Positions 17,444 through 25,284 of a DNA stretch of 45,882 nucleotides are shown in pieces (the stretch's first letter is position 1; each line of letters starts with the position of its first letter). A program made the translations under genes and the position numbers. This DNA is from Lachnospiraceae bacterium. GTDB lineage: Bacteria; Bacillota; Clostridia; Lachnospirales; Lachnospiraceae. The notes beneath the pieces were generated by a model. It was not told the DNA's origin. It did no database searches and was given only the letters and a program-made list of their open reading frames with translations. Location: positions 1-45,882 of the forward strand of contig JAIDOW010000030.1 of NCBI GenBank assembly GCA_029063085.1, given 5' to 3'.

Positions 17444-18379
17444 TTAATTCGGATGCCTGAATGCTGTTGGATATGTGGCAATTTCCAGCATATATGCCGT
17501 TTCCACCTTTCCTTCTGTCAGATGCTCCGATGTACTTTGGACCCCGCTTAGATCATATTTTAATGTCATATGCTTATTCTCAAGGTTTCCATCCTTTTTC
17601 AACGTAATATTAATATGTATATAATGGTTTGAACGATACAAAAAGGAACATTCCACCTCATATTCCTGATATTCCTGATATATCTTATCCAGAACCTCCC
17701 TGGCTCCTTCAAACTCCAGAAACTGTTCTTCCGCTATGGGAATCGCACCATATTCCTGAAACCCCTCATCTAACGCATAATACAGATAATAATCATAAAC
17801 AGCATCTTTTCTCTCCCCTGAAGCATTATGCTCCTCTTTCACAACCTGTAAAAGAAGTTCGCCCTCCTGATTTTGGTATAAATATCCCTTTCCTGAAATA
17901 TTCAGTTCAGACACTTTATTATCATTATCAACACTGTATACCAGCGTATTCTTTCTTCCATTTATCTCCTGCTGAAGCAATAAATAATGTTTTATACGAT
18001 ACGCAAGAATATCTGCCTGTGCTTTTCCGGCATCTCCCAGATTCTCCTGGACAATTTCACATCCATCAGCAGATATGTACCAGAGCCTGTCTTCATTTTC
18101 CCTTGTCAGAACAAATGCCTCATACAAACCGTCCCTATTATAGTCATCATATAAAAAATCAACAACCGTTTCGTTATTTATTTCTTCAAACATGGTAAAT
18201 AAGTCCCCTTCAGAAAAGTCAGCCTTTTCTTCCACTTCCGTATCTTCTGTATTTTCTATGGTGAGTTCTATATCTACCTCATTCTCATTCTTGGTTTCCG
18301 TCTTCAAAAGGGAACAGCCATATGTATTTGCCAGTGCTCCAAAGAAAACCGTAACCATCAGTAATCTTTTAATTTTCAC
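17444..18379 (-). CDS. Predicted lipoprotein, unknown function
   Basis: A 311-residue exported protein. The GTG at 18379 is taken as start because GGAGG lies eight bases upstream; it falls one base after the yigZ stop (TAA-A-GTG), implying coupling. The N-terminus is a short basic signal (VKIKRLLMVTVFFGALANTY) ending in GC, a plausible though not ideal lipobox. After it come an acidic linker and a globular domain rich in Tyr and Glu (FLYDDYNRDGLYEAFVLTRE resembles FG-GAP/VCBS-like beta-repeat text). No catalytic motif is visible. Position between yigZ and an RND pump suggests an envelope role; an association with the pump is only inferred from order. Confidence 0.7.
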   Translation of the reverse strand: MKIKRLLMVTVFFGALANTYGCSLLKTETKNENEVDIELTIENTEDTEVEEKADFSEGDLFTMFEEINNETVVDFLYDDYNRDGLYEAFVLTRENEDRLWYISADGCEIVQENLGDAGKAQADILAYRIKHYLLLQQEINGRKNTLVYSVDNDNKVSELNISGKGYLYQNQEGELLLQVVKEEHNASGERKDAVYDYYLYYALDEGFQEYGAIPIAEEQFLEFEGAREVLDKIYQEYQEYEVECSFLYRSNHYIHINITLKKDGNLENKHMTLKYDLSGVQSTSEHLTEGKVETAYMLEIATYPTAFRHPN

Positions 18380-18380
18380 T

Positions 18381-19016
18381 TTACACGCCTCCATACACTG
18401 AAAATACTGCACTTTCCTGTTCAAAAAGAATTCTGGCAGCTGTCGCTTCCGTTAACGCCTTGTTAATCCTCTCTACATCATCGACAAATATCTCTACCTT
18501 AAGTACAACCTCTTCACCATATTGGCTATCCTTTATCAAAACGCCCTCATTCCCCAAAATATACTGTATTTTTCCCAAATCCGTATAGTTGGTCGTAAGA
18601 GTAACGGGCATCACCATCCTTTTTTTCACAATTGCGGCTGCCTTTACACACATCCTTGCCGCATCCGTATAAGCCCTTACCAGTCCTCCGGTACCCAGCA
18701 GCGTTCCCCCGAAATAGCGGGTTACCACAATGCACACATTATAAAGCCCATTTCCGGTTATCACTTCCAAAATAGGCTTCCCTGCTGTTCCTCCAGGCTC
18801 TCCATCATCACTGAATCTCAATACAGGCTGTTCTATTCCAACAGAATAGGCATAACAGTTGTGTCTGGCATCATAATGCTTTTTTCTTATCTCAGATACA
18901 AATAACTCCGCTTCTTCCTCTGTTTCGGCATGACAAACATATCCGATAAACCTTGATTTCTTTTCTATGATCTCATCCGTTCCCAAATCCAGAATCGTCG
19001 CATATTCTTTCAGCAT
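18381..19016 (-). CDS. yigZ: YigZ/IMPACT family protein
   Basis: A 211-residue member of the UPF0029 (Impact) family. The hallmark block is KKSRFIGYVCHAETEEEAEL, followed by KKHYDARHNCYAYSVG, FSDDGEPGGTAGKPILEVI and VVTRYFGGTLLGTGGLVRAY. A C-terminal EF-G-domain-IV-like segment follows. The biochemical role is not settled; eukaryotic IMPACT acts on translation control. The ATG at 19016 (GAGGG seven bases upstream) gives the family's usual length of about 205-215; an in-frame TTG at 19136 would add 40 residues with no similarity. First gene of the apparent yigZ-lipoprotein-RND operon. Confidence 0.9.
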   Translation of the reverse strand: MLKEYATILDLGTDEIIEKKSRFIGYVCHAETEEEAELFVSEIRKKHYDARHNCYAYSVGIEQPVLRFSDDGEPGGTAGKPILEVITGNGLYNVCIVVTRYFGGTLLGTGGLVRAYTDAARMCVKAAAIVKKRMVMPVTLTTNYTDLGKIQYILGNEGVLIKDSQYGEEVVLKVEIFVDDVERINKALTEATAARILFEQESAVFSVYGGV

Positions 19017-19158
19017 TTCTTTCCCTCTTCCATCTGTATATTTAAGTGTTTGTTTTCCAATATACTCTGCACTATCATAACAGATTTCAGGTATAAATGC
19101 TACTCCTATCCCTTTTGTAATATTTGCCTTACTCAATTGTTTCCCTAGGCAATCATTT

Positions 19159-19186
19159 ATTATACCGCATTTTTAACATTTGTCAA
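19159..19186 (-). promoter_or_regulatory. Strong sigma-A promoter of the yigZ operon
   Basis: Minus strand TTGACA (19186-19181), 16-bp spacer, TATAAT (19164-19159), both perfect. The predicted leader is about 135 nt before the chosen yigZ ATG. The promoter is back to back with the PBP promoter at 19231-19239. Confidence 0.88.
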
Positions 19187-19230
19187 TATTTCAAGGCTTG
19201 TGAATAAAGATAGCTTTTTACGTCTATATT

Positions 19231-19239
19231 TGATATAAT
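19231..19239 (+). promoter_or_regulatory. Extended -10 promoter of the penicillin-binding protein gene
   Basis: TGATATAAT: a perfect TATAAT preceded by TG with one base between, so an extended -10; the -35 region is weak. Transcription from near 19246 would give a leader of about 155 nt. Confidence 0.6.
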
Positions 19240-19245
19240 ATGATT

Positions 19246-19401
19246 TATTACTTCACGACTCATAAGTCAGCAACCCAGTGGCAGGCAGCGGAGTATGACC
19301 CTCAAGACATGCATCAGATACCCATGCAAACATGGCTGTCCGGCTCATTACCCGCAGGAATCAAATGCTTTGCAATTGGTTCAGATACAGGAGGCATTCA
19401 T
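19246..19401 (+). repeat. Leader of the PBP gene containing dispersed repeat, copy C
   Basis: The 155-nt untranslated leader includes hairpins GACT-CATA-AGTC (19255-19266 region) and CCATG-CAAA-CATGG (19322-19335). The stretch 19344-19368 matches 37701-37725 at 20 of 25 positions, including an identical CGCAGGAATCAAA core; GTCAGCAACC near 19266 also recurs as GTCAACAACC near 37649. The frame is open through the leader into the PBP, but it has no good start and the RBS-supported ATG is at 19402. Confidence 0.5.
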
Positions 19402-22332
19402 ATGAACTATTCAAAAAATAACACACAAAAAAAACAAAAGAAACTGGTATCCAAACATACAAAGAACAAAAACAAGCTATCTTATATTTTATATAAAATT
19501 GTTATCTTTGCTTTTCTGCTTCTTGTCATCATAGGAGCCGGAGCCGGTTTCGGAATGTTTGTGTCCATCATAGACAATGCACCTGATATTGCTGATATCA
19601 AGGAGCGGGTGCAGCTGGAAGGCTTTCAGACTACCATTTATAACCAGAAAGGCAAAGAGCTTACCACATTATCAACTGCCAATTCCAACCGTATTTATGT
19701 GGAATATGAAAATATACCGGACATCCTCTCAAATGCTTTTGTCGCTATTGAGGATGAACGTTTCTGGGAACATAACGGAATAGATGCCCGCGGTATTCTA
19801 AGAGCTTTTTTTGTAGGCATAAAAAACCACAATTTTTCAGAAGGCGCCTCCACCATCACACAACAGCTGATAAAAAACCAGATTTTCAATGTAGGTCTTA
19901 ACGAAAGTACATTTTTAGACTCCTTAGAGCGAAAAATCCAGGAACAGTATCTTGCTATCGAACTTGAAAAACAAATTGATAAAAAAGATATCCTGGAACT
20001 CTATTTAAATGCGATTTATCTGGGTCAGGGAGCAAACGGAATCCAAACAGCTTCCGAAATTTATTTTGGAAAAGAAAATTTAGATGAACTTACCCTCTCT
20101 GAATGTGCCGTTATCGCTGCCATTACCCAAAGTCCGACCCTGTATGATCCTGCCCTGTATCCTGAAAACAACCAGTCACGTAAAAATGTTGTTCTGCAAA
20201 AAATGTTAGAGCAGAACATGATTACCCAGGCTGAATATGATGAAGCCATGTCAGATGATGTATATGCCCGCATTTCCTTAGATAAGGATGATGATAATAA
20301 GACAACAAAAACCTATAATTCATATTATATCGATACCGTTATCGACACCCTGACAACACAGCTGGTAGAGGAACTGGATTATACGGAAACTCAGGCATAC
20401 AACGCAATCTATTCGGGAGGACTAAGCATTTATATTAATCAAGACTCTTCCATTCAGAAAATATGTGATACCGAAATTAATGATCCTGATAATTATCCTG
20501 CCGGAACCAGTGTTGCACTAAATTATGCCCTTACACTTACTGATCCTAAAAACGGAGATCTGTATAATTACTCCAGCAATCATTTATTGACATATTATCA
20601 GGAAAAAACAGAAAACCCCAAATATAACCTGATCTATTCCAGTGAAGATACCGCAAGGGCTGCCGCCGATGAATACAAAGCCTATATAATAGAAAAAACG
20701 GGTTATACTGAGCTTGCAGAATCTTTTTCCACTACAATCCAGCCACAGAGTTCTTTTGTGATAATGGACCATAATACCGGCTATGTAAAGGCTATCTGTG
20801 GTGGACGGGGACCTAAAACCGGAAACCTTACACTGAACAGGGCAACGGATTCCAAACGCCAGCCGGGTTCTACCTTTAAAGTATTATCTACTTACGTTCC
20901 TGCTCTGGACACCTCGGGAATGACATTATCAACAAGCTATGTAGATGAAGAAACCAATTACAGCAACGGAACACCGATCAAAAACTGGTACTCGGGGTAT
21001 CGTGGAAGACAGACCATTCGTACAGCCATTAAAGACTCCATGAATATCATCACTGTAAAATGTTTTCAGGAAGTCACCCCGCAGGTAGGTTACGATTATT
21101 TGTGCAATATGGGTATCACCACTCTGAAAAACGGAGAAACCTCCGTCAACGGCATCGCAGAAAATGATATCAACGAATCCATGTGCCTAGGTGGGCTTAC
21201 GGAGGGTGTTACTAATCTGGAATTAACCAGTGCATATGCCTCCATTGCGAATTCCGGGACTTATGTAGAACCTGTCTTCTATACAAAAGTACTGGATCAT
21301 GACGGCAACATTTTAATTGATAATACCCCGGAAACCAAACAGGTTATGAAAGCAACCACTGCATGGCTTATCAACAATGCAATGCAGGATGTAGTCACCT
21401 CCGGTACAGGTACTACCGCCAGACTTTCCAGCGGAATGGTAGTTTCTGGTAAAACGGGAACTACTTCTAGCAATTATGATTATTGGTTTTGCGGCTCCAC
21501 CCCATACTATACTGCCAGCATCTGGATGGGATACGATTCCAACACAAATTTTTCAAATAGCAATTCCCATAAGGTTATCTGGCGTAAAATCATGGACAAA
21601 ATCATAGAGGACAAGGGTCTGGATACCTCTGCCAGCTTTGAAAAGCCAAGTGATATCGTGACTGCAAAGGTTTGTTCTACATCAGGGCTTTTACCTGCCG
21701 AAGGACAATGCAAATCTGTCATTACAGAATATTTTGCCAAAGACACAGTACCTACAAAAACCTGTGACCTGCATCAGACTGTAACTCTTTGTGATGAAAG
21801 CCATTATAAAGCAACCGATTATTGTCCGGACACTACCACTTACCACTACACGGTAGATGAAAGCGGAAACGTTTCTCTAGAGGATTGTGATTTTACACCT
21901 CCGGCCGGTTTCATAGACTCCACATGTCCTATTCATACAGAAGATCAGGAAAACGGTGAGATTTCTACCCCGATTCCGAATCAGCCTGCCAGTTCTGATA
22001 CTACCTTTACGATCTCAACCATGGTAGAAGGTGGTGGAAGCATATCAGGTCCAACCGAAGCAGCTGCCGGAGAAACAGTCACCCTGACATTTATACCAAA
22101 CAGCGGATATGTCTTATCAAATGTAACGATTGACGGTATGGCAAAGGGTGCTATTTCGACCTATACTTTTGAAAACATTTCCAGCAACCATACAGTAGTG
22201 GCGACCTTTGCTGTCAGCGAAGGTGCAGACACTCCACCGGTTGAAACCGTCAACAGTAAAAAAACTGACAATAACTTTTTTATCCGTTTTGTCAGTACGA
22301 TGCGTGCCTTCTTTGGCATGAAAAAAATATAA
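19402..22332 (+). CDS. Class A penicillin-binding protein (PBP1A-type) with C-terminal repeat domain
   Basis: A 976-residue bifunctional peptidoglycan synthase. A short Lys/Asn-rich cytoplasmic start leads to one membrane helix (IVIFAFLLLVIIGAGAGFGM). The GT51 glycosyltransferase has VAIEDERFWEHNGIDARGIL, GASTITQQLIKNQ and LELYLNAIYLGQG. The transpeptidase has all three motifs: Ser in GSTFK near residue 489, SMN near 546 and KTGT near 684. After a cysteine-containing linker (CSTSGLLPAEGQC) comes a region from about 860 (VEGGGSISGPTEAAAGETVT) that looks like a divergent InlB-type B-repeat, then a basic aromatic end (FFIRFVSTMRAFFGMKKI). Start chosen at ATG 19402, seven bases after AGGAGG. Septal or elongation role cannot be told. 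Confidence 0.95.
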   Translation: MNYSKNNTQKKQKKLVSKHTKNKNKLSYILYKIVIFAFLLLVIIGAGAGFGMFVSIIDNAPDIADIKERVQLEGFQTTIYNQKGKELTTLSTANSNRIYVEYENIPDILSNAFVAIEDERFWEHNGIDARGILRAFFVGIKNHNFSEGASTITQQLIKNQIFNVGLNESTFLDSLERKIQEQYLAIELEKQIDKKDILELYLNAIYLGQGANGIQTASEIYFGKENLDELTLSECAVIAAITQSPTLYDPALYPENNQSRKNVVLQKMLEQNMITQAEYDEAMSDDVYARISLDKDDDNKTTKTYNSYYIDTVIDTLTTQLVEELDYTETQAYNAIYSGGLSIYINQDSSIQKICDTEINDPDNYPAGTSVALNYALTLTDPKNGDLYNYSSNHLLTYYQEKTENPKYNLIYSSEDTARAAADEYKAYIIEKTGYTELAESFSTTIQPQSSFVIMDHNTGYVKAICGGRGPKTGNLTLNRATDSKRQPGSTFKVLSTYVPALDTSGMTLSTSYVDEETNYSNGTPIKNWYSGYRGRQTIRTAIKDSMNIITVKCFQEVTPQVGYDYLCNMGITTLKNGETSVNGIAENDINESMCLGGLTEGVTNLELTSAYASIANSGTYVEPVFYTKVLDHDGNILIDNTPETKQVMKATTAWLINNAMQDVVTSGTGTTARLSSGMVVSGKTGTTSSNYDYWFCGSTPYYTASIWMGYDSNTNFSNSNSHKVIWRKIMDKIIEDKGLDTSASFEKPSDIVTAKVCSTSGLLPAEGQCKSVITEYFAKDTVPTKTCDLHQTVTLCDESHYKATDYCPDTTTYHYTVDESGNVSLEDCDFTPPAGFIDSTCPIHTEDQENGEISTPIPNQPASSDTTFTISTMVEGGGSISGPTEAAAGETVTLTFIPNSGYVLSNVTIDGMAKGAISTYTFENISSNHTVVATFAVSEGADTPPVETVNSKKTDNNFFIRFVSTMRAFFGMKKI

Positions 22333-22356
22333 CCTTTATCCAGCATATATTTATGT

Positions 22357-22432
22357 ATATGATAAAAGAGTCCTGTTGTAGTTGAATTCCTATCCATAAG
22401 AATTTAACTACAACAGGACTCTTTTATCATAT
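22357..22432. terminator. Very long bidirectional terminator hairpin
   Basis: Two 33-base arms (22357-22389 and 22400-22432) form a stem with only one G-U pair around a 10-base loop. The stem is AAAAGAGTCC ... GGACTCTTTT in its outer half, so both strands have a U tract. It lies between the convergent PBP and spoVAE genes. Confidence 0.85.
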
Positions 22433-22438
22433 TGTTTT

Positions 22439-22795
22439 TTATTTTGTCATTTTAGGTTGAAAAATAAGAGATGCAATATAAGCAAATATAAGTGCTGCGG
22501 ATGTTCCTACAGCAGCCATTTTGAAACCACCTCTGAATAAACCGATCAGTCCGTCATTATCTACGGCCTCCTTTATACCCTTCCACAGATTATAACCAAA
22601 CCCTGTTAAGGGAACGGAAGCACCGCTTCCTGCAAATTCCAAAAACGGCTCATAAATCTGTAATGCACCCAAAACAGCACCTGTACATACTAAAATTACC
22701 ATAATCCTGCCCGGCATTAATTTTGTTTTTTCCATTAATACCTGTGCTGCAACACAAATAAAACCTCCTATAATAAATGCCTTTACATAATCCAT
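22439..22795 (-). CDS. spoVAE: Stage V sporulation protein AE (SpoVA channel subunit)
   Basis: A 118-residue small membrane protein with three to four helices (YVKAFIIGGFICVAAQVLME, IMVILVCTGAVLGALQIYEP, AAVGTSAALIFAYIASLIF) and the SpoVAC/SpoVAEB signature GSGASVPLTGFGYNLWKG. SpoVA proteins move dipicolinic acid into the forespore and out at germination, in the inner spore membrane. It starts 14 nt after the spoVAD stop with AAAGGAG. SpoVAC at the right end of the window is a homologue with the same GGAGALVPITGF motif. Confidence 0.92.
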   Translation of the reverse strand: MDYVKAFIIGGFICVAAQVLMEKTKLMPGRIMVILVCTGAVLGALQIYEPFLEFAGSGASVPLTGFGYNLWKGIKEAVDNDGLIGLFRGGFKMAAVGTSAALIFAYIASLIFQPKMTK

Positions 22796-22809
22796 TCTTA
22801 CACTCTCCT

Positions 22810-23835
22810 TTAAGCATCCTGACGTTTTTCTATCACTACTGCATGGGCGATTCCCGGAACGGTTTGTCCTTCATTATAGCTGACTGTAGATAACAAAGCC
22901 CCTGTGGGAACAAAAAGAATCCGGTTTAGTTTTCCCTGACGCAGCTCATTCATAAGTTTTCCCGCAAGTGTTACGGCAGAACATCCACATCCTGAGCCTC
23001 CCGCATGTGTATCCTGTTCCGGATCATCATAGATTTCCATACCGCAATCCATATGAACCTTGGAAATATCAAATCCCTGATCCTTAAGTAGTTTACATAA
23101 TATTTCTTTTCCCACACTTCCCAGATCTCCGGTTACAATTTTATCATAGTCCTCCGGCTGTCTCTTAAAATCCTTTAAATGCTGGTATATCACATCTGCT
23201 GCTGCCGGTGCCATACATGCTCCCATATTTAAGGAATCTTTTACACCATAATCCACGACCTTTCCTGTGGTGATTCCGGTTATCATGGTATCCCCATAAA
23301 CCTTAGACAATACAAAAGCACCGCATCCGGTCACAGTCCATGTGGACGACATCGGTCTCTGATTACCATATTCCAAAGGAAACCGGAACTGTTTCTCTGC
23401 CCCTCCAAAATGACTGGAAGCAACGGCTAATACAGTATCCGCATACCCTCCATGCACGGTCATCGCACCCAGTGAAAGTGCTTCTCCCATTGTAGAACAG
23501 GCTCCGTATAATCCAAATAATGGTATATCAAAGTCCATAAGTCCAAACGTTGTCGCAATTAACTGTCCCAGCAAATCTCCTGCAAAAACATATCTCACAT
23601 CTTCCGTCTTAATCTTTGCTTTTCTAAGTGCCAGCAAAGAAGCCTGTTTCATCAGTTCGCTTTCCCCTTCCTCCCAGGACTCCTTTCCAAATGTAGCATC
23701 CTCTACTACCACATCAAAAGTATCCTTAAGCGGTCCTTCCCCCTCTTTCGGTCCCACAATACTTGCAGCCGACATAATATAAACGGGTTTTTCAAAGGAC
23801 AGACTTTGTTTTCCTACCTGTAATCCTGCAGTCAT
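22810..23835 (-). CDS. spoVAD: Stage V sporulation protein AD
   Basis: A 341-residue thiolase-fold protein, the dipicolinate-binding subunit of the SpoVA channel. Characteristic blocks: FEKPVYIMSAASIVGPKEGE, DLLGQLIATTFGLMDFDIPL, LYGACSTMGEALSLGAMTVH and GGSGCGCSAVTL. Length matches the family (about 338). Only spoVAD and spoVAE are here; AA, AB and AC are about 20 kb away on the other strand. The start follows GAGGTGAT. Expression is expected in the forespore under sigma-G, and a matching promoter is present upstream. Confidence 0.96.
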   Translation of the reverse strand: MTAGLQVGKQSLSFEKPVYIMSAASIVGPKEGEGPLKDTFDVVVEDATFGKESWEEGESELMKQASLLALRKAKIKTEDVRYVFAGDLLGQLIATTFGLMDFDIPLFGLYGACSTMGEALSLGAMTVHGGYADTVLAVASSHFGGAEKQFRFPLEYGNQRPMSSTWTVTGCGAFVLSKVYGDTMITGITTGKVVDYGVKDSLNMGACMAPAAADVIYQHLKDFKRQPEDYDKIVTGDLGSVGKEILCKLLKDQGFDISKVHMDCGMEIYDDPEQDTHAGGSGCGCSAVTLAGKLMNELRQGKLNRILFVPTGALLSTVSYNEGQTVPGIAHAVVIEKRQDA

Positions 23836-23884
23836 ACTATCACCTCAAATCCTAAAAATGCATCATCCATTCTGTATCATGGAT

Positions 23885-23912
23885 AAAAAAAGGCATTATC
23901 TACGATAACACC
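23885..23912 (-). terminator. Terminator-like hairpin ahead of spoVAD
   Basis: Minus strand GGTGTTATC-GTA-GATAATGCC (23912-23892) followed by seven T: a nine-pair stem with two G-U pairs. It probably ends the transcript of the small lipoprotein gene 50 nt upstream. It also lies immediately after the start expected for the sigma-G promoter, so it would be the 5' end of that spoVAD message. Confidence 0.65.
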
Positions 23913-23926
23913 TTTTTCCTTATTTG

Positions 23927-23956
23927 TAGTATGACTGCTCTGATATTATTTTATGC
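23927..23956 (-). promoter_or_regulatory. Sigma-G-type promoter of spoVAD-spoVAE
   Basis: Minus strand GCATA (23956-23952), 18-bp spacer, CATACTA (23933-23927), matching the Bacillus sigma-G consensus GHATR / CATnHTA. The same -10 heptamer CATACTA is found ahead of spoVAA. Confidence 0.7.
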
Positions 23957-23960
23957 ATAT

Positions 23961-24176
23961 CTATTCTTTATCTAGATTTTCTGCATTCTCATTCAGCTTT
24001 TTTGTGTCTTCATTTACTTTATCGATCGTCTCCTCCGCTTTTATTTTCTCTTCCAGAGCACGTTGTTCAATCGATTCCAGCTCCTGCTTTTCCCCATCAC
24101 TTCCACAGCCTGCCATAAAACACATGATAAAAACAAAACTGCCAATCAAACATATCTTTTTTAATCCTTTTCCCAT
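23961..24176 (-). CDS. Small lipoprotein with helical tail
   Basis: A 71-residue lipoprotein: basic start, hydrophobic signal (ICLIGSFVFIMCFMAGC) with lipobox MAGC, then a charged helical tail of Glu/Lys/Asn (EEKIKAEETIDKVNEDTKKL) with coiled-coil periodicity. The mature protein would be only about 47 residues, resembling small Lpp-like lipoproteins by design, not by clear homology. A strong AAAGGAG precedes the ATG. Function unknown. It lies 64 nt after the CbiT-like gene and ahead of spoVAD, and its end overlaps neither. Confidence 0.75.
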   Translation of the reverse strand: MGKGLKKICLIGSFVFIMCFMAGCGSDGEKQELESIEQRALEEKIKAEETIDKVNEDTKKLNENAENLDKE

Positions 24177-24240
24177 ATTTCCAGCTCCTTTCCTATTTGC
24201 ACAGTAAATTCTAAAAATCTGCCAGACGCTGTATCCATTT

Positions 24241-25155
24241 TTAATTCAAAGCTTCTCCACTTATCATCCATGGTGATGGCTGTGCTACCATAACACTGCG
24301 TTTATCACTCTTGGCTACAGAAATCTGTAAAACTTCTGTATTTTCTATATTATATTTTGTGAAAATATTCTTAATACTAACCACCATATCAAGCTCTAAT
24401 GTATAAATAATGAATTGGCATTTGGGATTCACTTTTAGCAGTACCTTAATCTCTTCTTCCAGCCGTTTAGAAGCAACGATAAATGCAAGCCTCGGTGTGG
24501 GAACTTTTAACATCTCTTCCTCTGTTACATTGGAAATAATTTCTATATTATGTACACCAAACTTGCTGACATTATCCTGTAAAGAACGCATATCCCTCGC
24601 ATCCGGTTCCACGGCAATAATCGTGCCCTCACTGACTTCTATCGCTGCTTCTATCGCAATGCTCTCCCCGCTTATGATACAAATTGTATCTCCCACATCA
24701 CAGGAGAGCATATTCATGATAACTGCACGGATTTCATGTCCCACATAATTAACAGAGCCTTTTGAAAAAAATTCATTACGGATTCCATAACGGGAAGCTT
24801 CTCTCGTATTCTCATTGATAATGAAAATCACCAGTGGTTCTGTAATCTTCTTATCCATAAATTCTTTTACTTTACAGGTTTCTACAGCACCATTGCTGCT
24901 GATTCCCTTTCCAATCCACATATCATAATCACCATAACCGCCTTCCCATAATTCGTAAAATAAATCCGGCTGGCTTTCATCCGCAAAAATCATGACTCTC
25001 TTATGGGTCTCAATGGTAGGAAGTACATTTTTCTTCTTCCCACAGATATTTAACATCTTAATCTTCTCCGGACTCACCCCCATACGGTCTGCAAAATCGC
25101 CTACCCATGCTAACATTTCACTGTTATTGTATACTTTCATTCCGCTTGACTCCAT
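24241..25155 (-). CDS. CbiT/CobL-like methyltransferase-fold protein with degenerate SAM motif
   Basis: A 304-residue protein. The second half follows the CbiE-CbiT junction of cobalamin biosynthesis enzymes: YGIRNEFFSKGSVNYVGHEI then RAVIMNMLSCDVGDTICIIS and IAVEPDARDMRSLQDNVSKF (compare the CbiT pattern EVRA ... L ... GD ... DIGAGTGSVSIEAA ... ER). The glycine-rich SAM loop is eroded to ISGESIAIEAA: DxGxGxG is not present. The first 120 residues look like a decayed CbiE-type domain. No other cobalamin gene is nearby. It may have lost methyltransferase activity or bind another ligand. ATG 25155 is chosen because AGGAGG lies seven bases upstream; the longer start at 25182 includes the Shine-Dalgarno itself. 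Confidence 0.6.
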   Translation of the reverse strand: MESSGMKVYNNSEMLAWVGDFADRMGVSPEKIKMLNICGKKKNVLPTIETHKRVMIFADESQPDLFYELWEGGYGDYDMWIGKGISSNGAVETCKVKEFMDKKITEPLVIFIINENTREASRYGIRNEFFSKGSVNYVGHEIRAVIMNMLSCDVGDTICIISGESIAIEAAIEVSEGTIIAVEPDARDMRSLQDNVSKFGVHNIEIISNVTEEEMLKVPTPRLAFIVASKRLEEEIKVLLKVNPKCQFIIYTLELDMVVSIKNIFTKYNIENTEVLQISVAKSDKRSVMVAQPSPWMISGEALN

Positions 25156-25171
25156 AAAAATACCTCCTGTA

Positions 25172-25196
25172 ATTGTAACCAATTTTGCTTTACAAT
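25172..25196. repeat. Inverted repeat upstream of the CbiT-like gene
   Basis: ATTGTAA (25172-25178) and TTACAAT (25190-25196) form a perfect 7-bp dyad with an 11-base spacer, 17 bp ahead of the gene start. Possible operator; no cognate regulator is evident. Confidence 0.35.
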
Positions 25197-25284
25197 CTTT
25201 GTTTGCTGCGGGGATTTCCCATCTCTATATTTTCATCATTTTTGACACTGCCTATCATGTTCTCTCTTTTTATTTCATGATGCT

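Noticed and set aside
19017-19136. 40-residue extension of yigZ from TTG 19136
   Set aside because: It starts only about 16 nt after the predicted transcription start, has a poor RBS, and gives a length beyond the family norm.
19240-19401. 54-codon in-frame extension of the PBP
   Set aside because: No RBS; contains dispersed repeat; AGGAGG seven bases ahead of ATG 19402 marks the real start and a typical cytoplasmic N-terminus follows.
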